This document shows positions 44,204-53,638 of a stretch of DNA of 64,000 bases, piece after piece. This stretch comes from CACKLF01 sp002725175. GTDB lineage: Bacteria; Pseudomonadota; Alphaproteobacteria; Rhodobacterales; Rhodobacteraceae. Made by a program: the position numbers and the translations under genes. Numbering within the stretch: the first letter of the stretch is position 1; every line of letters begins with the position of its first letter. The notes under the pieces are model-generated. The model was not told the origin of the DNA and did no database searches. It saw only the letters and a list, made by a program, of their open reading frames with translations. The DNA is taken from NCBI GenBank assembly GCA_002725175.2, contig PBQX02000095.1, positions 3,762 through 67,761 on the forward strand, read 5' to 3'.

Positions 44204-45532
44204 TTAGTCCAGAGACTGCAACCTATTTAACACTTGTTCCAAACTGTACTCTATACTCTCCCCAGATTTTCGGCTAGTTAGCTCAACCTGACCTGCCTCT
44301 ACACCTCTAGGTCCGACTGTTATTCGCCATGGAACACCGATAAGATCCATAGTATTAAACTTTATACCCGCCCTTTCTTCCCTATCGTCATACAGGACCT
44401 CTAAGCCCATATTGTTTATAGCTGTATAAAGCTTTTCACAAAAATCACTTGTTTCTTTGTCAGATTGCTTCACGTTCACTATTCCTATCTTAAAGGGCGC
44501 TACCGATAAAGGCCATACTATTCCCTTCTCATCATGGTTTGCTTCTATTATTGCTCCTACCAGCCTAGATACACCTATACCATGGCTTCCCATCTCAACA
44601 GGTACTTTAGAACCATCAGGCAAATTAACTCTAGCGTTCATAGCTTCAGAATATTTAGTACCAAAGTAAAAAATTTGTCCAACTTCTATTCCTTTGCCAA
44701 CCTGTCTCAAATTAACATTTAGATCCTCAAATATTTTCTTGTCATGTGTCTCCTCGGTGCGGGCATAATATTTGGTAAATTGATTGACAATTCCCTGTAT
44801 ACTCTCTGAATCTTCATAGTTAATATCTTCTTTGCCCAATGATAACTCGGCAACAGTCCGGTCATAAAATACATTGCTTTCGCCTGTTTCAGCCAAAACA
44901 AGAAATTCATGACTATAATCTCCCCCTATCGGGCCGGTGTCGGCTCTCATTGGAATTGCCTTTAACCCTAATCTTTCATACGTCTTAAGATAACTAACCA
45001 GATGTCTATTATAGGAGTGAATTGCACTATCCTTATCAATGTCAAATGAGTAACCATCTTTCATATAAAATTCTCTACCCCGCATAACTCCAAATCTCGG
45101 TCGCATTTCATCTCTAAATTTCCATTGAATATGGAATAGGGTCTTAGGTAGCTCCTTATATGAAGAAATATGTGCTCTAAAAATGTCTGTTATTTGTTCT
45201 TCATTAGTTGGCCCATATAGTAAATCCCGTTCCTGCCTGTCTCTAATTCTGAGCATTTCTTTCCCATAATCTTCATACCTACCACTTTCTTTCCATAGTT
45301 CAGCTGGCTGTATGGTAGGCATTAGCATTGGAATATGGCCGGCCTTAACCTGTTCCTCTTCTACAATTGTTTCAATTTTCTTTAAGACTCTAAACCCTAG
45401 TGGCAACCATGAATATATGCCAGCCGAAGCTTGCTTAATCATTCCTGCTCGAAGCATTAAACGATGGCTTGCAATTTTTGCCTCCGCAGGTACTTCTTTC
45501 GCTACAGGTAAAAAATATTTTGTTAACCGCAT
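44204..45532 (-). CDS. proS: Prolyl-tRNA synthetase (short alphaproteobacterial form)
   Basis: Class II aminoacyl-tRNA synthetase (442 aa) charging tRNA-Pro. Motif 2 is WKFRDEMRPRFGVMRGREFYMKDGYSF and motif 3 is GIGVSRLVGAIIEANHDEKG, with the anticodon-binding domain after it. At 442 aa it lacks the editing insertion found between motifs 2 and 3 in Escherichia coli ProS (about 570 aa), as is usual in alphaproteobacteria. It lies 23 bases upstream of lolC, a typical linkage. Confidence 0.95.
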   Translation of the reverse strand: MRLTKYFLPVAKEVPAEAKIASHRLMLRAGMIKQASAGIYSWLPLGFRVLKKIETIVEEEQVKAGHIPMLMPTIQPAELWKESGRYEDYGKEMLRIRDRQERDLLYGPTNEEQITDIFRAHISSYKELPKTLFHIQWKFRDEMRPRFGVMRGREFYMKDGYSFDIDKDSAIHSYNRHLVSYLKTYERLGLKAIPMRADTGPIGGDYSHEFLVLAETGESNVFYDRTVAELSLGKEDINYEDSESIQGIVNQFTKYYARTEETHDKKIFEDLNVNLRQVGKGIEVGQIFYFGTKYSEAMNARVNLPDGSKVPVEMGSHGIGVSRLVGAIIEANHDEKGIVWPLSVAPFKIGIVNVKQSDKETSDFCEKLYTAINNMGLEVLYDDREERAGIKFNTMDLIGVPWRITVGPRGVEAGQVELTSRKSGESIEYSLEQVLNRLQSLD

Positions 45533-45575
45533 TCCACCCCCAATGTGATATAATATCTTACTAAAAAGTTGTCAG

Positions 45576-47072
45576 TCACACATTCTCAATAACTAGTTTT
45601 GCCTTTAAATTCAATGCATCCCCTAAAGACACTAGTCTTTTTTTGACTATTCCACCTGCCAATGCCTTAGCGTCTTCATCAATCATTAAAACAAGTTCCT
45701 TAGAAGAGACACTAAGTTTGGCTTTTCTTAAGCCTCCTAGAGCCGATCCAGAAAGTAAAGCGCCTAATCGCATTGCCTTGCCAAGTATAATTGCTTTTTC
45801 CTTATCTCTCTGACGTAAAATTCTAAAAGTCGGAAGTTCAGAAATTTGAGCTCCACCCTTATATCGAAAAGCTAAGGCTAGCCCTAAAAAAAGTCGCCCA
45901 CTATGATCAATTCCTACCATATTTGCTCGGGTTATAGTTTCCACACATAATTCCGATCTGTAATCTGGGTGAGCAAACCAAATAGTGTCATGCAATAAGC
46001 AAGCAGATAAAATTACCTTCTTTTCCAGCTTGGTTAATTTTGAAAAAATTGGCAATACCCAATTATAGAGTTCTGCTCCAAAACCAGGGAACCGCGCTGA
46101 CCTTTTTTCATAATCTAAAGAGACTTCGATTAAAGGGTCTTGAACCTTCACACATTCGTCCAATTTTTCAAAAAATAGCCCTTCCCTTAAACCATATGAA
46201 GAAACAAAAAATTTATCTGGCTTTAAAATTAGGATTAAGTCTAGTATTACTCGGCAAGCATGTTTGATAGAAGACACTCTAGCTTTAGATAATCCTGTTC
46301 TCTTGATGATTTCAGCTTCAGATTGGGAAAGACACCAAGATGCAGTCTCCTCCATCTCTTTAGATCGCATTCGGTATTCATGAAGAATTTTTAATGGATA
46401 GCCTTTCAACTCCATATCTACCTTAGCTAGAGCTCTCCAGGCACCTCCTACTAAAAACACGCTCTTATTTTTTCTGGTCAGCTTACTGTTTATGTTTTTT
46501 AAACTGTGCTTGAATGATCTTTTTTGCCCTTCCATTTCTTTTTCGTTTGCAAAGGCTAATGGACCAAGATTAACAGATTGAGCGCTAAGGATTTCTCCTT
46601 TTAACACTTCACAAAACTCCACAGAAAGTCCCCCAATATCACAAACAAGTCCATTAGCTTTTGGCCAACCAAACAAAACACCCTTAGCAGAATATTTTGC
46701 TTCTTGCCGACCTGACAAAACTCTAAATGGAATTCCTGTTTCCTTACTCACTTTTCCCAAAAATTCTTGACCATCTTTAGCCTCTCTGACAGCTGCCGTC
46801 GCAACACCAATAGTCTTATCAACTTTCATTTTTGATATGAGTAAAGAAAATCTTGCAAGTGTCTTAAAAGCTAACGTAATTCCTTCTGGGTTTAAAAATC
46901 CCTTTGCCTTCACTCCAAACCCCAACTTGCATATAACTTTTTCGTTGTAAAAATATTCTGGAGATCGCTTGATGCCCTTTAAAATGACTATCCTTACAGA
47001 ATTTGAGCCAATATCAATTATTGCTGTTTTAAATGCTTCTTTTCGGCTAAACTTTTGGTTTGATATCAGCAT
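45576..47072 (-). CDS. ppx: Exopolyphosphatase, Ppx/GppA family
   Basis: Polyphosphate/pppGpp phosphohydrolase (498 aa). The ASKHA-type N-terminal phosphate-binding loop is AIIDIGSNSVRIVIL, and GLVCDIGGLSVEFCEV is the second phosphate loop; the family usually has GGGS there, and here it is GGLS. An HD-like C-terminal domain follows, with SACLLHDTIWFAHPDYR. It is 21 bases after ppk on the same strand, the normal polyphosphate pair. The GGLS substitution is usual in Rhodobacterales as far as I can judge and does not itself imply inactivity. Confidence 0.9.
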   Translation of the reverse strand: MLISNQKFSRKEAFKTAIIDIGSNSVRIVILKGIKRSPEYFYNEKVICKLGFGVKAKGFLNPEGITLAFKTLARFSLLISKMKVDKTIGVATAAVREAKDGQEFLGKVSKETGIPFRVLSGRQEAKYSAKGVLFGWPKANGLVCDIGGLSVEFCEVLKGEILSAQSVNLGPLAFANEKEMEGQKRSFKHSLKNINSKLTRKNKSVFLVGGAWRALAKVDMELKGYPLKILHEYRMRSKEMEETASWCLSQSEAEIIKRTGLSKARVSSIKHACRVILDLILILKPDKFFVSSYGLREGLFFEKLDECVKVQDPLIEVSLDYEKRSARFPGFGAELYNWVLPIFSKLTKLEKKVILSACLLHDTIWFAHPDYRSELCVETITRANMVGIDHSGRLFLGLALAFRYKGGAQISELPTFRILRQRDKEKAIILGKAMRLGALLSGSALGGLRKAKLSVSSKELVLMIDEDAKALAGGIVKKRLVSLGDALNLKAKLVIENV

Positions 47073-47093
47073 TTTTAGATAATTAAGATTTCA

Positions 47094-49277
47094 TTAAATT
47101 AGATTTTTTAATTTAGGCACATCATTTCCACCTGTTTTACCTCGACCAGACATTGATGGATTTTTCATAAAAAATTCATGACAGTTAAATTTACCCTTGG
47201 TATCTGGAGAGGAACCGCGGTGATAGACACCTTCAGAATCTAAAACCCAACTTTGTTCAGTATCTGCTAAATTAGCTGCCATAATTTGATCCACAATCTG
47301 TGCATGCACAGTTTTATTCTTAATTTCAACTAATGTTTCTATTCTTCTGGTAAGGTTTCTGCTCATCCAATCAGCAGAAGAAATATAAACCTTTGCTTCT
47401 TTAGAAGGCAGACCGTAACCATTTCCAAAACAAGCAATCCTAGAATGCTCTAAGAATCTTCCAATTATCGATTTAATTCTTATGTTTTCAGATAAATCTT
47501 TGATACCAGGTCTCAATCCACAAATTCCTCTAACTATTAGTTTTATTTGTACTCCTGCATTACTAGCCTCATAAAGGCAATCAATGATATCTGGTTCGAC
47601 TAGAGAGTTTAGTTTTGCCCATATAACCCCAGGTTTACCCGCCCTTTTATGCTTGATTTCATTTCTTATATTTTCAATTAAGGTTGATTTTAGGTTTAGC
47701 GGTGAGACTCGCAAATTTTCTAACTCTAAAGGTGGAGCATAACCAGATACATAATTAAATACTTTATTGGCATCACTACCTAATGCTTCATCACACGTAA
47801 ATAAACTTAAGTCAGTATAAATCTTTGCATTTACAGGGTGGTAATTTCCGGTCCCAATGTGCGTGTAAGTGACTAAATTTTGGCCTTCCCTCCTAACAAC
47901 AGTAGAAACTTTTGCATGAGTTTTCCAATCAATAAAACCGTAAACTACTTGAGCTCCTGCCCTCTCCAGCGCCCTAGATTGTCTAATATTCGTAGCCTCA
48001 TCAAATCTTGCCTTCAGTTCTACCAATGCGGTAACATATTTTCCATTTTCTGCAGCTTCGCAGAGAGCCTTCACTACAGGACTATCCCAGCTTGTTCGGT
48101 AAAGCGTTTGTTTTATTGCCAAAACATTTGGATCAGATGCTGCTTGCTCTATAAAGTTAATTACGGTTTCAAAGGTTTCGTATGGGTGATGCAATAGCAT
48201 GTCTTTTTGCTTAATTGCTGAAAAAATATCACCGTCATAATCTTCAACTCTTTCCGGCAGCCTAGGCTTAAACTCTGGCCAAATTAAATCTAAACGTTCT
48301 GGAATTTGCAGATCATGTAAATCCGTCATTCCGACCAGGCCATCCACCGTTACTATCTCGTGCTTAGAAACACCAATAGATGAAGACACCAACTCAAGGA
48401 GTTCCACAGGAAATTCTGAAGATACCTTCATTCTAATTACTTCACCTCTACGTCGCCGCTTTAGTGCTGTTTCAAATTCCCTTACAAGATCCTCAGCTTC
48501 TTCTTCTAATTCTAGATCGCTATCTCTTAATAGTCTAAAGCTAAATTTACCGCTTAATTTATACCCAGGAAAAATATTTTTTATGAATAAGCTAAGTATG
48601 TCTTCCATAAGAATAAATCTATACCGATCAACTTTATTCTCTTCCAACCTATGAAACCTATCTATCTGAGCAGGAACGGGCAAAATAATATCTAAGCTTT
48701 CATCAGAATTTTCACCTTTAAGCGAAAGTGCGAGAGCGAAACCACCTGAAGCAATAAATGGAAAAGGATGTGCCGGATCTATTGCCATTGGTGACAAAAC
48801 AGGAAAAATTTCTTTCAAGAATTTCTCTTCCAAGAATCTAACGTCCTTCTTAGTGAGCTCATCTATGGCTAAAAAACCTATTCCTTCCTTTCTAAGCTCA
48901 GCTACCAAACTCTTCCAAACTACCTGCTGATGACTAATTAACTCCTTAGCCTGGAGATTAATTTCCCTTAATTGCTCTAGGGGCGAAAGGCCATCATCAC
49001 TTTGAATTTTTATTCTCTTCCTAACCATTTCCTTTATTCCAGCAACTCTAACAGAGTAAAATTCATCTAAATTACTTGCTGAAATGGATAAAAATTTTAC
49101 CCTCTCCATTAAGGGTACATTTTCATTTTCTGCCTCCTGTAATACTCTCCAGTTAAATGATATCCAGGACAATTCTCGATTAAAGAATCTGTTCTTAGAT
49201 TTTAAGGAGATCCTAGTATTTGAAGGAGATACAGAATAGTTTTTTGTCAAAAAGTCCGCAATACTATCCATTCTCAA
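47094..49277 (-). CDS. ppk1: Polyphosphate kinase 1
   Basis: RNA-degradosome-type polyphosphate kinase (727 aa) making polyphosphate from ATP. The N-terminal RFFNRELSWISFNWRVLQEAEN, the catalytic-domain VTALVELKARFDEATNI and the histidine motif THIGTGNYHPVNAKIYTDLSLFT cover all the main family signatures. ISSADWMSRNLTRRIETLVEI marks the second phospholipase-D-like domain. It is flanked by hdaA (46 bases) and ppx (21 bases) on the same strand. Length is standard. Confidence 0.95.
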   Translation of the reverse strand: MRMDSIADFLTKNYSVSPSNTRISLKSKNRFFNRELSWISFNWRVLQEAENENVPLMERVKFLSISASNLDEFYSVRVAGIKEMVRKRIKIQSDDGLSPLEQLREINLQAKELISHQQVVWKSLVAELRKEGIGFLAIDELTKKDVRFLEEKFLKEIFPVLSPMAIDPAHPFPFIASGGFALALSLKGENSDESLDIILPVPAQIDRFHRLEENKVDRYRFILMEDILSLFIKNIFPGYKLSGKFSFRLLRDSDLELEEEAEDLVREFETALKRRRRGEVIRMKVSSEFPVELLELVSSSIGVSKHEIVTVDGLVGMTDLHDLQIPERLDLIWPEFKPRLPERVEDYDGDIFSAIKQKDMLLHHPYETFETVINFIEQAASDPNVLAIKQTLYRTSWDSPVVKALCEAAENGKYVTALVELKARFDEATNIRQSRALERAGAQVVYGFIDWKTHAKVSTVVRREGQNLVTYTHIGTGNYHPVNAKIYTDLSLFTCDEALGSDANKVFNYVSGYAPPLELENLRVSPLNLKSTLIENIRNEIKHKRAGKPGVIWAKLNSLVEPDIIDCLYEASNAGVQIKLIVRGICGLRPGIKDLSENIRIKSIIGRFLEHSRIACFGNGYGLPSKEAKVYISSADWMSRNLTRRIETLVEIKNKTVHAQIVDQIMAANLADTEQSWVLDSEGVYHRGSSPDTKGKFNCHEFFMKNPSMSGRGKTGGNDVPKLKNLI

Positions 49278-49323
49278 ATCGCTTATTAAAATTATCTATA
49301 GACACTAAATTTTTTTCTTACAA

Positions 49324-50016
49324 TTAATCAGATTCTCCTAGCACACTTTTAACCAAAGCCAAAGTAAGTTCACGCTTATCTTTTAATGCCTTGGCATCAA
49401 CTTCTTCAACAAAGTTCCTGGCTGATAAATAGGTTCGCTCTATACGTGGGGCGATAAAATTTATCACAGAAGAACTAGCATTTAGTTGCTTTTCAGAAAA
49501 AAATTTTAAAATGAGGTTCAAGAAAAGTTTGTCATCCGGATTATCAATCCTTGCTACAGGAAATGTCTTCAACCGTGAGCTTAAATCTGGTAAATTTATT
49601 CGCCAGAGAGAAGGGCTATCGCATCCAGTAACTAATATTCTAAAATTATTATTTTCAAATTTTACTAGTAAGTGGAAAATTTCTTCCTCAACAATTCTAG
49701 CAGCTTCATCATCCAAATTTTCTAACTGATCTAAATCCTCAAGAATTACTGTTACATTATTATTTAAATTCTGTATTTTTTGTAGTTTAAAATCCACAGC
49801 AGAACACATAAACCCATCCAGTTCGTTCGAAAATATTGATGATATGTGAGTTTTACCACATCCCTTTGGCCCCACTAAAACTAATCTGTTTTTAGGCCAC
49901 TTCGGATAATTTTCTATAATGCTAAGTGCTAGTTCATTCGACTGGGATCTAAAAAGCTGATCCCTGCCCATCATTTTCTTCTCGCCAAGATTAAAAACTA
50001 ATTGTTCAGAATTCAA
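49324..50016 (-). CDS. hdaA: DnaA-like regulatory inactivator Hda/HdaA
   Basis: AAA+ protein (230 aa) related to the ATPase domain of DnaA but lacking the DNA-binding domain. It is expected to promote hydrolysis of DnaA-ATP at the replication clamp. The N-terminal QLVFNL (residues 5-10) matches the beta-clamp-binding motif found at this position in Hda. Walker A is GPKGCGKTH (residues 49-57), Walker B VTVILEDLDQL, and SRLKTFPVARI is the sensor/arginine-finger region. The perM-hdaA-ppk order is familiar from Rhodobacterales and supports the call. Confidence 0.87.
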   Translation of the reverse strand: MNSEQLVFNLGEKKMMGRDQLFRSQSNELALSIIENYPKWPKNRLVLVGPKGCGKTHISSIFSNELDGFMCSAVDFKLQKIQNLNNNVTVILEDLDQLENLDDEAARIVEEEIFHLLVKFENNNFRILVTGCDSPSLWRINLPDLSSRLKTFPVARIDNPDDKLFLNLILKFFSEKQLNASSSVINFIAPRIERTYLSARNFVEEVDAKALKDKRELTLALVKSVLGESD

Positions 50017-50034
50017 TTTAGATCCTTAAATTGA

Positions 50035-51096
50035 TTAAGATTTATAAAAGTCAGTTTCGAAATAAATCTTTAAAGAGAATCGAACTAAAACAGCTATACA
50101 AGCTGCGGATGGGACAGCTAAAATTATACCAACCCAACCCATTAAAGATCCGAAGCAAGTAACACTGAAAATTATCCATAAAGGGTGAAGCTTAACCGAT
50201 TTTCCAACNAACCTAGGAGTTAAAAGGTTGCCTTCCAGAACTTGNCCNANAAGAAAAATAATTAAAACTACACCAACCCATTCTGGGGTTTGCCAAAATT
50301 GAGCNAGAGAAACCACCAGAGCTACCAAGCCACCAAGAATTGCACCAATTAAAGGTATAAAGGAAATTAGCCCCGAAAATAAGCCTACTAATAAACCGTA
50401 TTCTAAACCCAAGGCAGTCAAAGATGCGGCGTAAAATATAGCTAAAATTATGCAAACACTAAACTGACCTCTAAGAAATGACGCTACAGTTTTATGCATT
50501 TCAATAACAATTTGGGAAATAGTNGGCTCCAAACGTCTTGGTATAACCTTTTCTACTTCCTTAATTATTTTATCCCAATCCACCAAAAGNTATATAGCTA
50601 CAATAGGAGTCACCATTAATAAGAATATAAAATCTAATATTGCAAATGATGAATTAAATATTGATTTAGCAAATATAGGTGAAACTTCATTTAAATTCTT
50701 ACTTAGATTCACCAAATCAATATCTTCCACTTCCCCTAAATTTAGTACCTTAAAACCCTTTTGCATTACTAAATAAATTTCATTAGTGATATAGGGAATA
50801 AATCCGATTATCTGATTAATTTGATCAAAAATAATAGGAATAACTAATATTGCAGCAGTCATNAAAACAAATAATGCAAATAAGCTTACAGTTAAAGCGG
50901 TAAGCAATCGAGGCACACCAAACGACTCCATTTTATCCGCCATTGGATCGAGCAAATATGCGAGAATTCCTCCTAAAATGAATGGGGCAAGAATATCAGA
51001 TATATTCCATAATAAAAACGCCCCCAAAGTCATACAAATAAAGACCCAAAAAACATTCTCTTTTAAGATTGATNTCATAATTTTCTTCCCAACCAA
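50035..51096 (-). CDS. AI-2E/PerM-family transporter
   Basis: Membrane protein (353 aa) with about seven spans of the PerM/AI-2E exporter family. The N-terminal WNISDILAPFILGGILAYLLDP and the C-terminal GLISFIPLIGAILGG and KSVKLHPLWIIFSV are family signatures. Substrate is unknown; members have been linked to autoinducer-2 or Na+/H+ exchange, and neither is supported here. It lies 7 bases after nadK and 18 bases before hdaA. Some N bases leave unknown residues. Confidence 0.87.
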   Translation of the reverse strand: MVGKKIMXSILKENVFWVFICMTLGAFLLWNISDILAPFILGGILAYLLDPMADKMESFGVPRLLTALTVSLFALFVXMTAAILVIPIIFDQINQIIGFIPYITNEIYLVMQKGFKVLNLGEVEDIDLVNLSKNLNEVSPIFAKSIFNSSFAILDFIFLLMVTPIVAIXLLVDWDKIIKEVEKVIPRRLEXTISQIVIEMHKTVASFLRGQFSVCIILAIFYAASLTALGLEYGLLVGLFSGLISFIPLIGAILGGLVALVVSXAQFWQTPEWVGVVLIIFLXXQVLEGNLLTPRXVGKSVKLHPLWIIFSVTCFGSLMGWVGIILAVPSAACIAVLVRFSLKIYFETDFYKS

Positions 51097-51103
51097 ATTT
51101 ACT

Positions 51104-51871
51104 CTAAAAAAACTGTTCCTGAAGCAGTCGTTCTTCTAATCCATGCCCAGGATCAAATAACAGATGATAAGATACTTTTTTGTAGCTGGAAACATGAACT
51201 GTAATGACATTTTTTACCTCTAATGTATCTGCCATTGCAGAAACTGGGCGNTTTTCATAGTCAATTGTTTCAAATGAAATCTTTGCTTCACTTGACAGTA
51301 AGGCCCCTCTCCATCTGCGAGGCCTATAAGCAGACATAGCTGTTAAAGCCAATACATCAGAATTTATTGGAAGTATTGGTCCATGGGCTGAATAATTATA
51401 TGCTGTNGATCCTGCAGATGTAGACACTANAGCNCCATCACATATNAGTTCACTTAACCTTACCTTATCATCAATGGAAATCTTTAACTTAGCAGCCTGA
51501 GGCCCCGATCTCAANAAAGAGACTTCATTTATCGCCAACGCTTCTTTGACAGATCCATCATCTGTAATTGCTTCCATACGCAATGGGTGAATTATAGTCT
51601 CTTCTGAACTATCAATCCTTTCCAAAAGAAATTCACTAGAAAATGTATTCATCAAAAAACCTATCGTACCTTGGTTCATCCCATAAACTGGTTTATTAAC
51701 AGANTTAGCAATATGAAGAGCATTCAGCATATGNCCATCTCCACCAAGAGCAACAATAACNTCACATTCATCAATACTGAAGTCACCGTATATTTTCTTC
51801 AAGTGATTTAGNTTGATAATATCCTTCTTTTTACTTTCTGAAGACAAAAATGATATTTTTTGTTTTTTCAT
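51104..51871 (-). CDS. nadK: NAD kinase
   Basis: Enzyme (255 aa) phosphorylating NAD to NADP. The GGD.HML motif at about residues 43-49 (one residue masked by N) is the catalytic Gly-Gly-Asp-Gly, followed by VYGMNQGTIGFLMN and STSAGXTAYNYSAHGPILP, the second conserved block. It is first in the same-strand run ending at lolD and is divergent from glyA. It is one of the shorter forms of the family. Confidence 0.92.
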   Translation of the reverse strand: MKKQKISFLSSESKKKDIIXLNHLKKIYGDFSIDECXVIVALGGDXHMLNALHIAXSVNKPVYGMNQGTIGFLMNTFSSEFLLERIDSSEETIIHPLRMEAITDDGSVKEALAINEVSXLRSGPQAAKLKISIDDKVRLSEXICDXAXVSTSAGXTAYNYSAHGPILPINSDVLALTAMSAYRPRRWRGALLSSEAKISFETIDYEXRPVSAMADTLEVKNVITVHVSSYKKVSYHLLFDPGHGLEERLLQEQFF

Positions 51872-51911
51872 CGGATCCGCCTAAAAAGACTCAACATACA
51901 TAAATGTTTTT

Positions 51912-51949
51912 ATTTTACTTTAAAATTTACCATGTATAGTCTATTAGAC
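51912..51949 (+). promoter_or_regulatory. Possible glyA promoter with overlapping palindrome
   Basis: TGTATAGT at 51933-51940 resembles a -10 element, and the perfect palindrome GTCTA-T-TAGAC at 51939-51949 overlaps the expected start point. The matching -35 region is poor. It lies in the 155-base divergent gap between nadK and glyA. I saw no glycine, SAM or THF riboswitch signature there. Confidence 0.3.
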
Positions 51950-52026
51950 CTGTTAACCAGTGAAAAGTATTTATTTATAGAAACNCTGCTTAAACAGATN
52001 TAATTAAAGATATTTTGGAGAGAAAA

Positions 52027-53307
52027 ATGAAAGATCTAAAATCCGGTTTTTTTAGTAATAGCATTTATGAAACTGATCCAAATCTATTTAATGCCATCGA
52101 AGGAGAGCTGAGCCGGCAAAGAAATGAGATTGAGNTAATAGCTTCCGAAAACATTGTTTCGAAAGCCGTTTTAGAGGTCCAAGGGTCAGTGATGACAAAT
52201 AAATATGCTGAGGGTTATGCCGGTAGAAGATACTACGGGGGCTGCAATTATGTTGATATCGCCGAAGAACTCGCAGTTGAAAGAGCTAAAAAATTATTTT
52301 CGTGCTCCTTTGCAAATGTCCAANCCCATTCAGGAAGTCAGGCAAATCAAGCTGTCTTTATGTCAATAATGAANCCTGGAGATACATTTTTAGCGATGGA
52401 TCTATCAAGTGGAGGGCANTTGACACACGGCGCTAAGCCAAATCAATCTGGAAAGTGGTTTAATGCAATCCACTACGGTGTAAAAGAAGACACTCACTTA
52501 ATTGACTATGAACAAGTTGAAAAACTAGCATTAGAGCATTCGCCAAAAATAATAATTGCAGGAGGCTCGGCAGTACCAAGACAAATAAATTTTGAAGCCT
52601 TTAGAAAAATTGCGGACAAAATAAATGCNATTCTTCATGTTGATATGGCTCATTTTGCTGGNTTGGTTGCTGCAGGAGAGCACCCNAATCCATTAAAATT
52701 TGCTGATGTTGTTACGACTACAACCCATAAAACTTTACGAGGACCTCGTGGAGGCATGATTTTAACGAATAATGCTGATCTTGCCAAAAAATTTGACTCA
52801 GCAATATTTCCTGGTCTCCAAGGTGGACCCTTGATGCATGTAATTGCCGCTAAAGCAATAGCTTTTGAGGAAGCACTCCATCCAGACTTCAAAATTTACC
52901 AAAAAAATGTGATANGGAATGCCAAAGCTTTGTCAGAAACATTAATTAATGGAGGCCTGAATATAATAACAGGAGGGACAGATACCCATGTATTACTTGT
53001 TGATCTTAGGCCCATGGGAGTTACTGGAAATGATGCAGAAAAATCATTGGGAAGGGCTAACATCACATGTAACAAAAACAGTATTCCCAATGATCCTGAA
53101 AAACCCACAGTAACTTCAGGAATTCGNTTGGGAAGCCCGGCAGCAACTACAAGAGGNTTTATGAATGAAGAATTTCAACAGGTTGGAAATTTTATTATTG
53201 AGGTTTTNAAAGGCCTGGCCGAGAATGGTGAGAGCAACAACCAAGATACTGAAGAAAGGGTCAAAAAAGGCGTTGTAGATTTATGCGGAAGATTTCCCAT
53301 TTATTAA
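52027..53307 (+). CDS. glyA: Serine hydroxymethyltransferase
   Basis: PLP enzyme (426 aa) interconverting serine and glycine with transfer of a one-carbon unit to tetrahydrofolate. Start is the ATG at 52027 behind TTGGAGAG; a TTG four codons earlier overlaps this ribosome site and is rejected. The N-terminal EIASENIVSKAVLEVQGSVMTNKYAEGYAGRRYYGG region, cut here to its key parts SENIVS and KYAEGYAGRRYYGG, is diagnostic. The PLP lysine is in VTTTTHKTLRGPRGG. Length and motifs are standard. Confidence 0.95.
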   Translation: MKDLKSGFFSNSIYETDPNLFNAIEGELSRQRNEIEXIASENIVSKAVLEVQGSVMTNKYAEGYAGRRYYGGCNYVDIAEELAVERAKKLFSCSFANVQXHSGSQANQAVFMSIMXPGDTFLAMDLSSGGXLTHGAKPNQSGKWFNAIHYGVKEDTHLIDYEQVEKLALEHSPKIIIAGGSAVPRQINFEAFRKIADKINXILHVDMAHFAXLVAAGEHXNPLKFADVVTTTTHKTLRGPRGGMILTNNADLAKKFDSAIFPGLQGGPLMHVIAAKAIAFEEALHPDFKIYQKNVIXNAKALSETLINGGLNIITGGTDTHVLLVDLRPMGVTGNDAEKSLGRANITCNKNSIPNDPEKPTVTSGIXLGSPAATTRXFMNEEFQQVGNFIIEVXKGLAENGESNNQDTEERVKKGVVDLCGRFPIY

Positions 53308-53353
53308 AATTGATTGCATTATTTATGGCACTACCAAGAAACTTGGTGCGACT

Positions 53354-53620
53354 GTGAACTTCTCTAATATATTTTCTATAATATTTTTAGGATTTTCCAT
53401 CTGTAGTTGCAGCCAATTAACAGAAAATAATAAACAATTCTTTGNATTGTATAAATTTCAAGACCCTATTTTTGAGAGGTCAGCACCCAAAGTAACAAAA
53501 CTTAAAGATAGTGANANAAATATATCGGAAACTGATTTTTCTATATCGGAAGAGGATAAAAGAGCATTAAAAGAGGCAGAGGCTTTACTAAATGAGCCAA
53601 CAATATCATTCGATAACTAA
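53354..53620 (+). CDS. Small predicted lipoprotein
   Basis: Protein of 88 aa beginning with a GTG. The N-terminus is a short hydrophobic signal, IFSIIFLGFSICSC, with cysteines at positions 17 and 19 that could serve as the lipobox cysteine. The rest is charged and low in complexity (DFSISEEDKRALKEAEALLNEP). No family is recognised. It lies between glyA and hom on the same strand, 18 bases before hom. Synteny suggests a real gene, but ambiguous bases and the weak start lower confidence. Confidence 0.55.
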   Translation: MNFSNIFSIIFLGFSICSCSQLTENNKQFFXLYKFQDPIFERSAPKVTKLKDSXXNISETDFSISEEDKRALKEAEALLNEPTISFDN

Positions 53621-53638
53621 ATATAAATAAAGTAAAAA

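Noticed and set aside
51872..52026. Riboswitch in the glyA leader
   Set aside because: No glycine, SAM or tetrahydrofolate riboswitch core motifs could be found; only a short palindrome is present.
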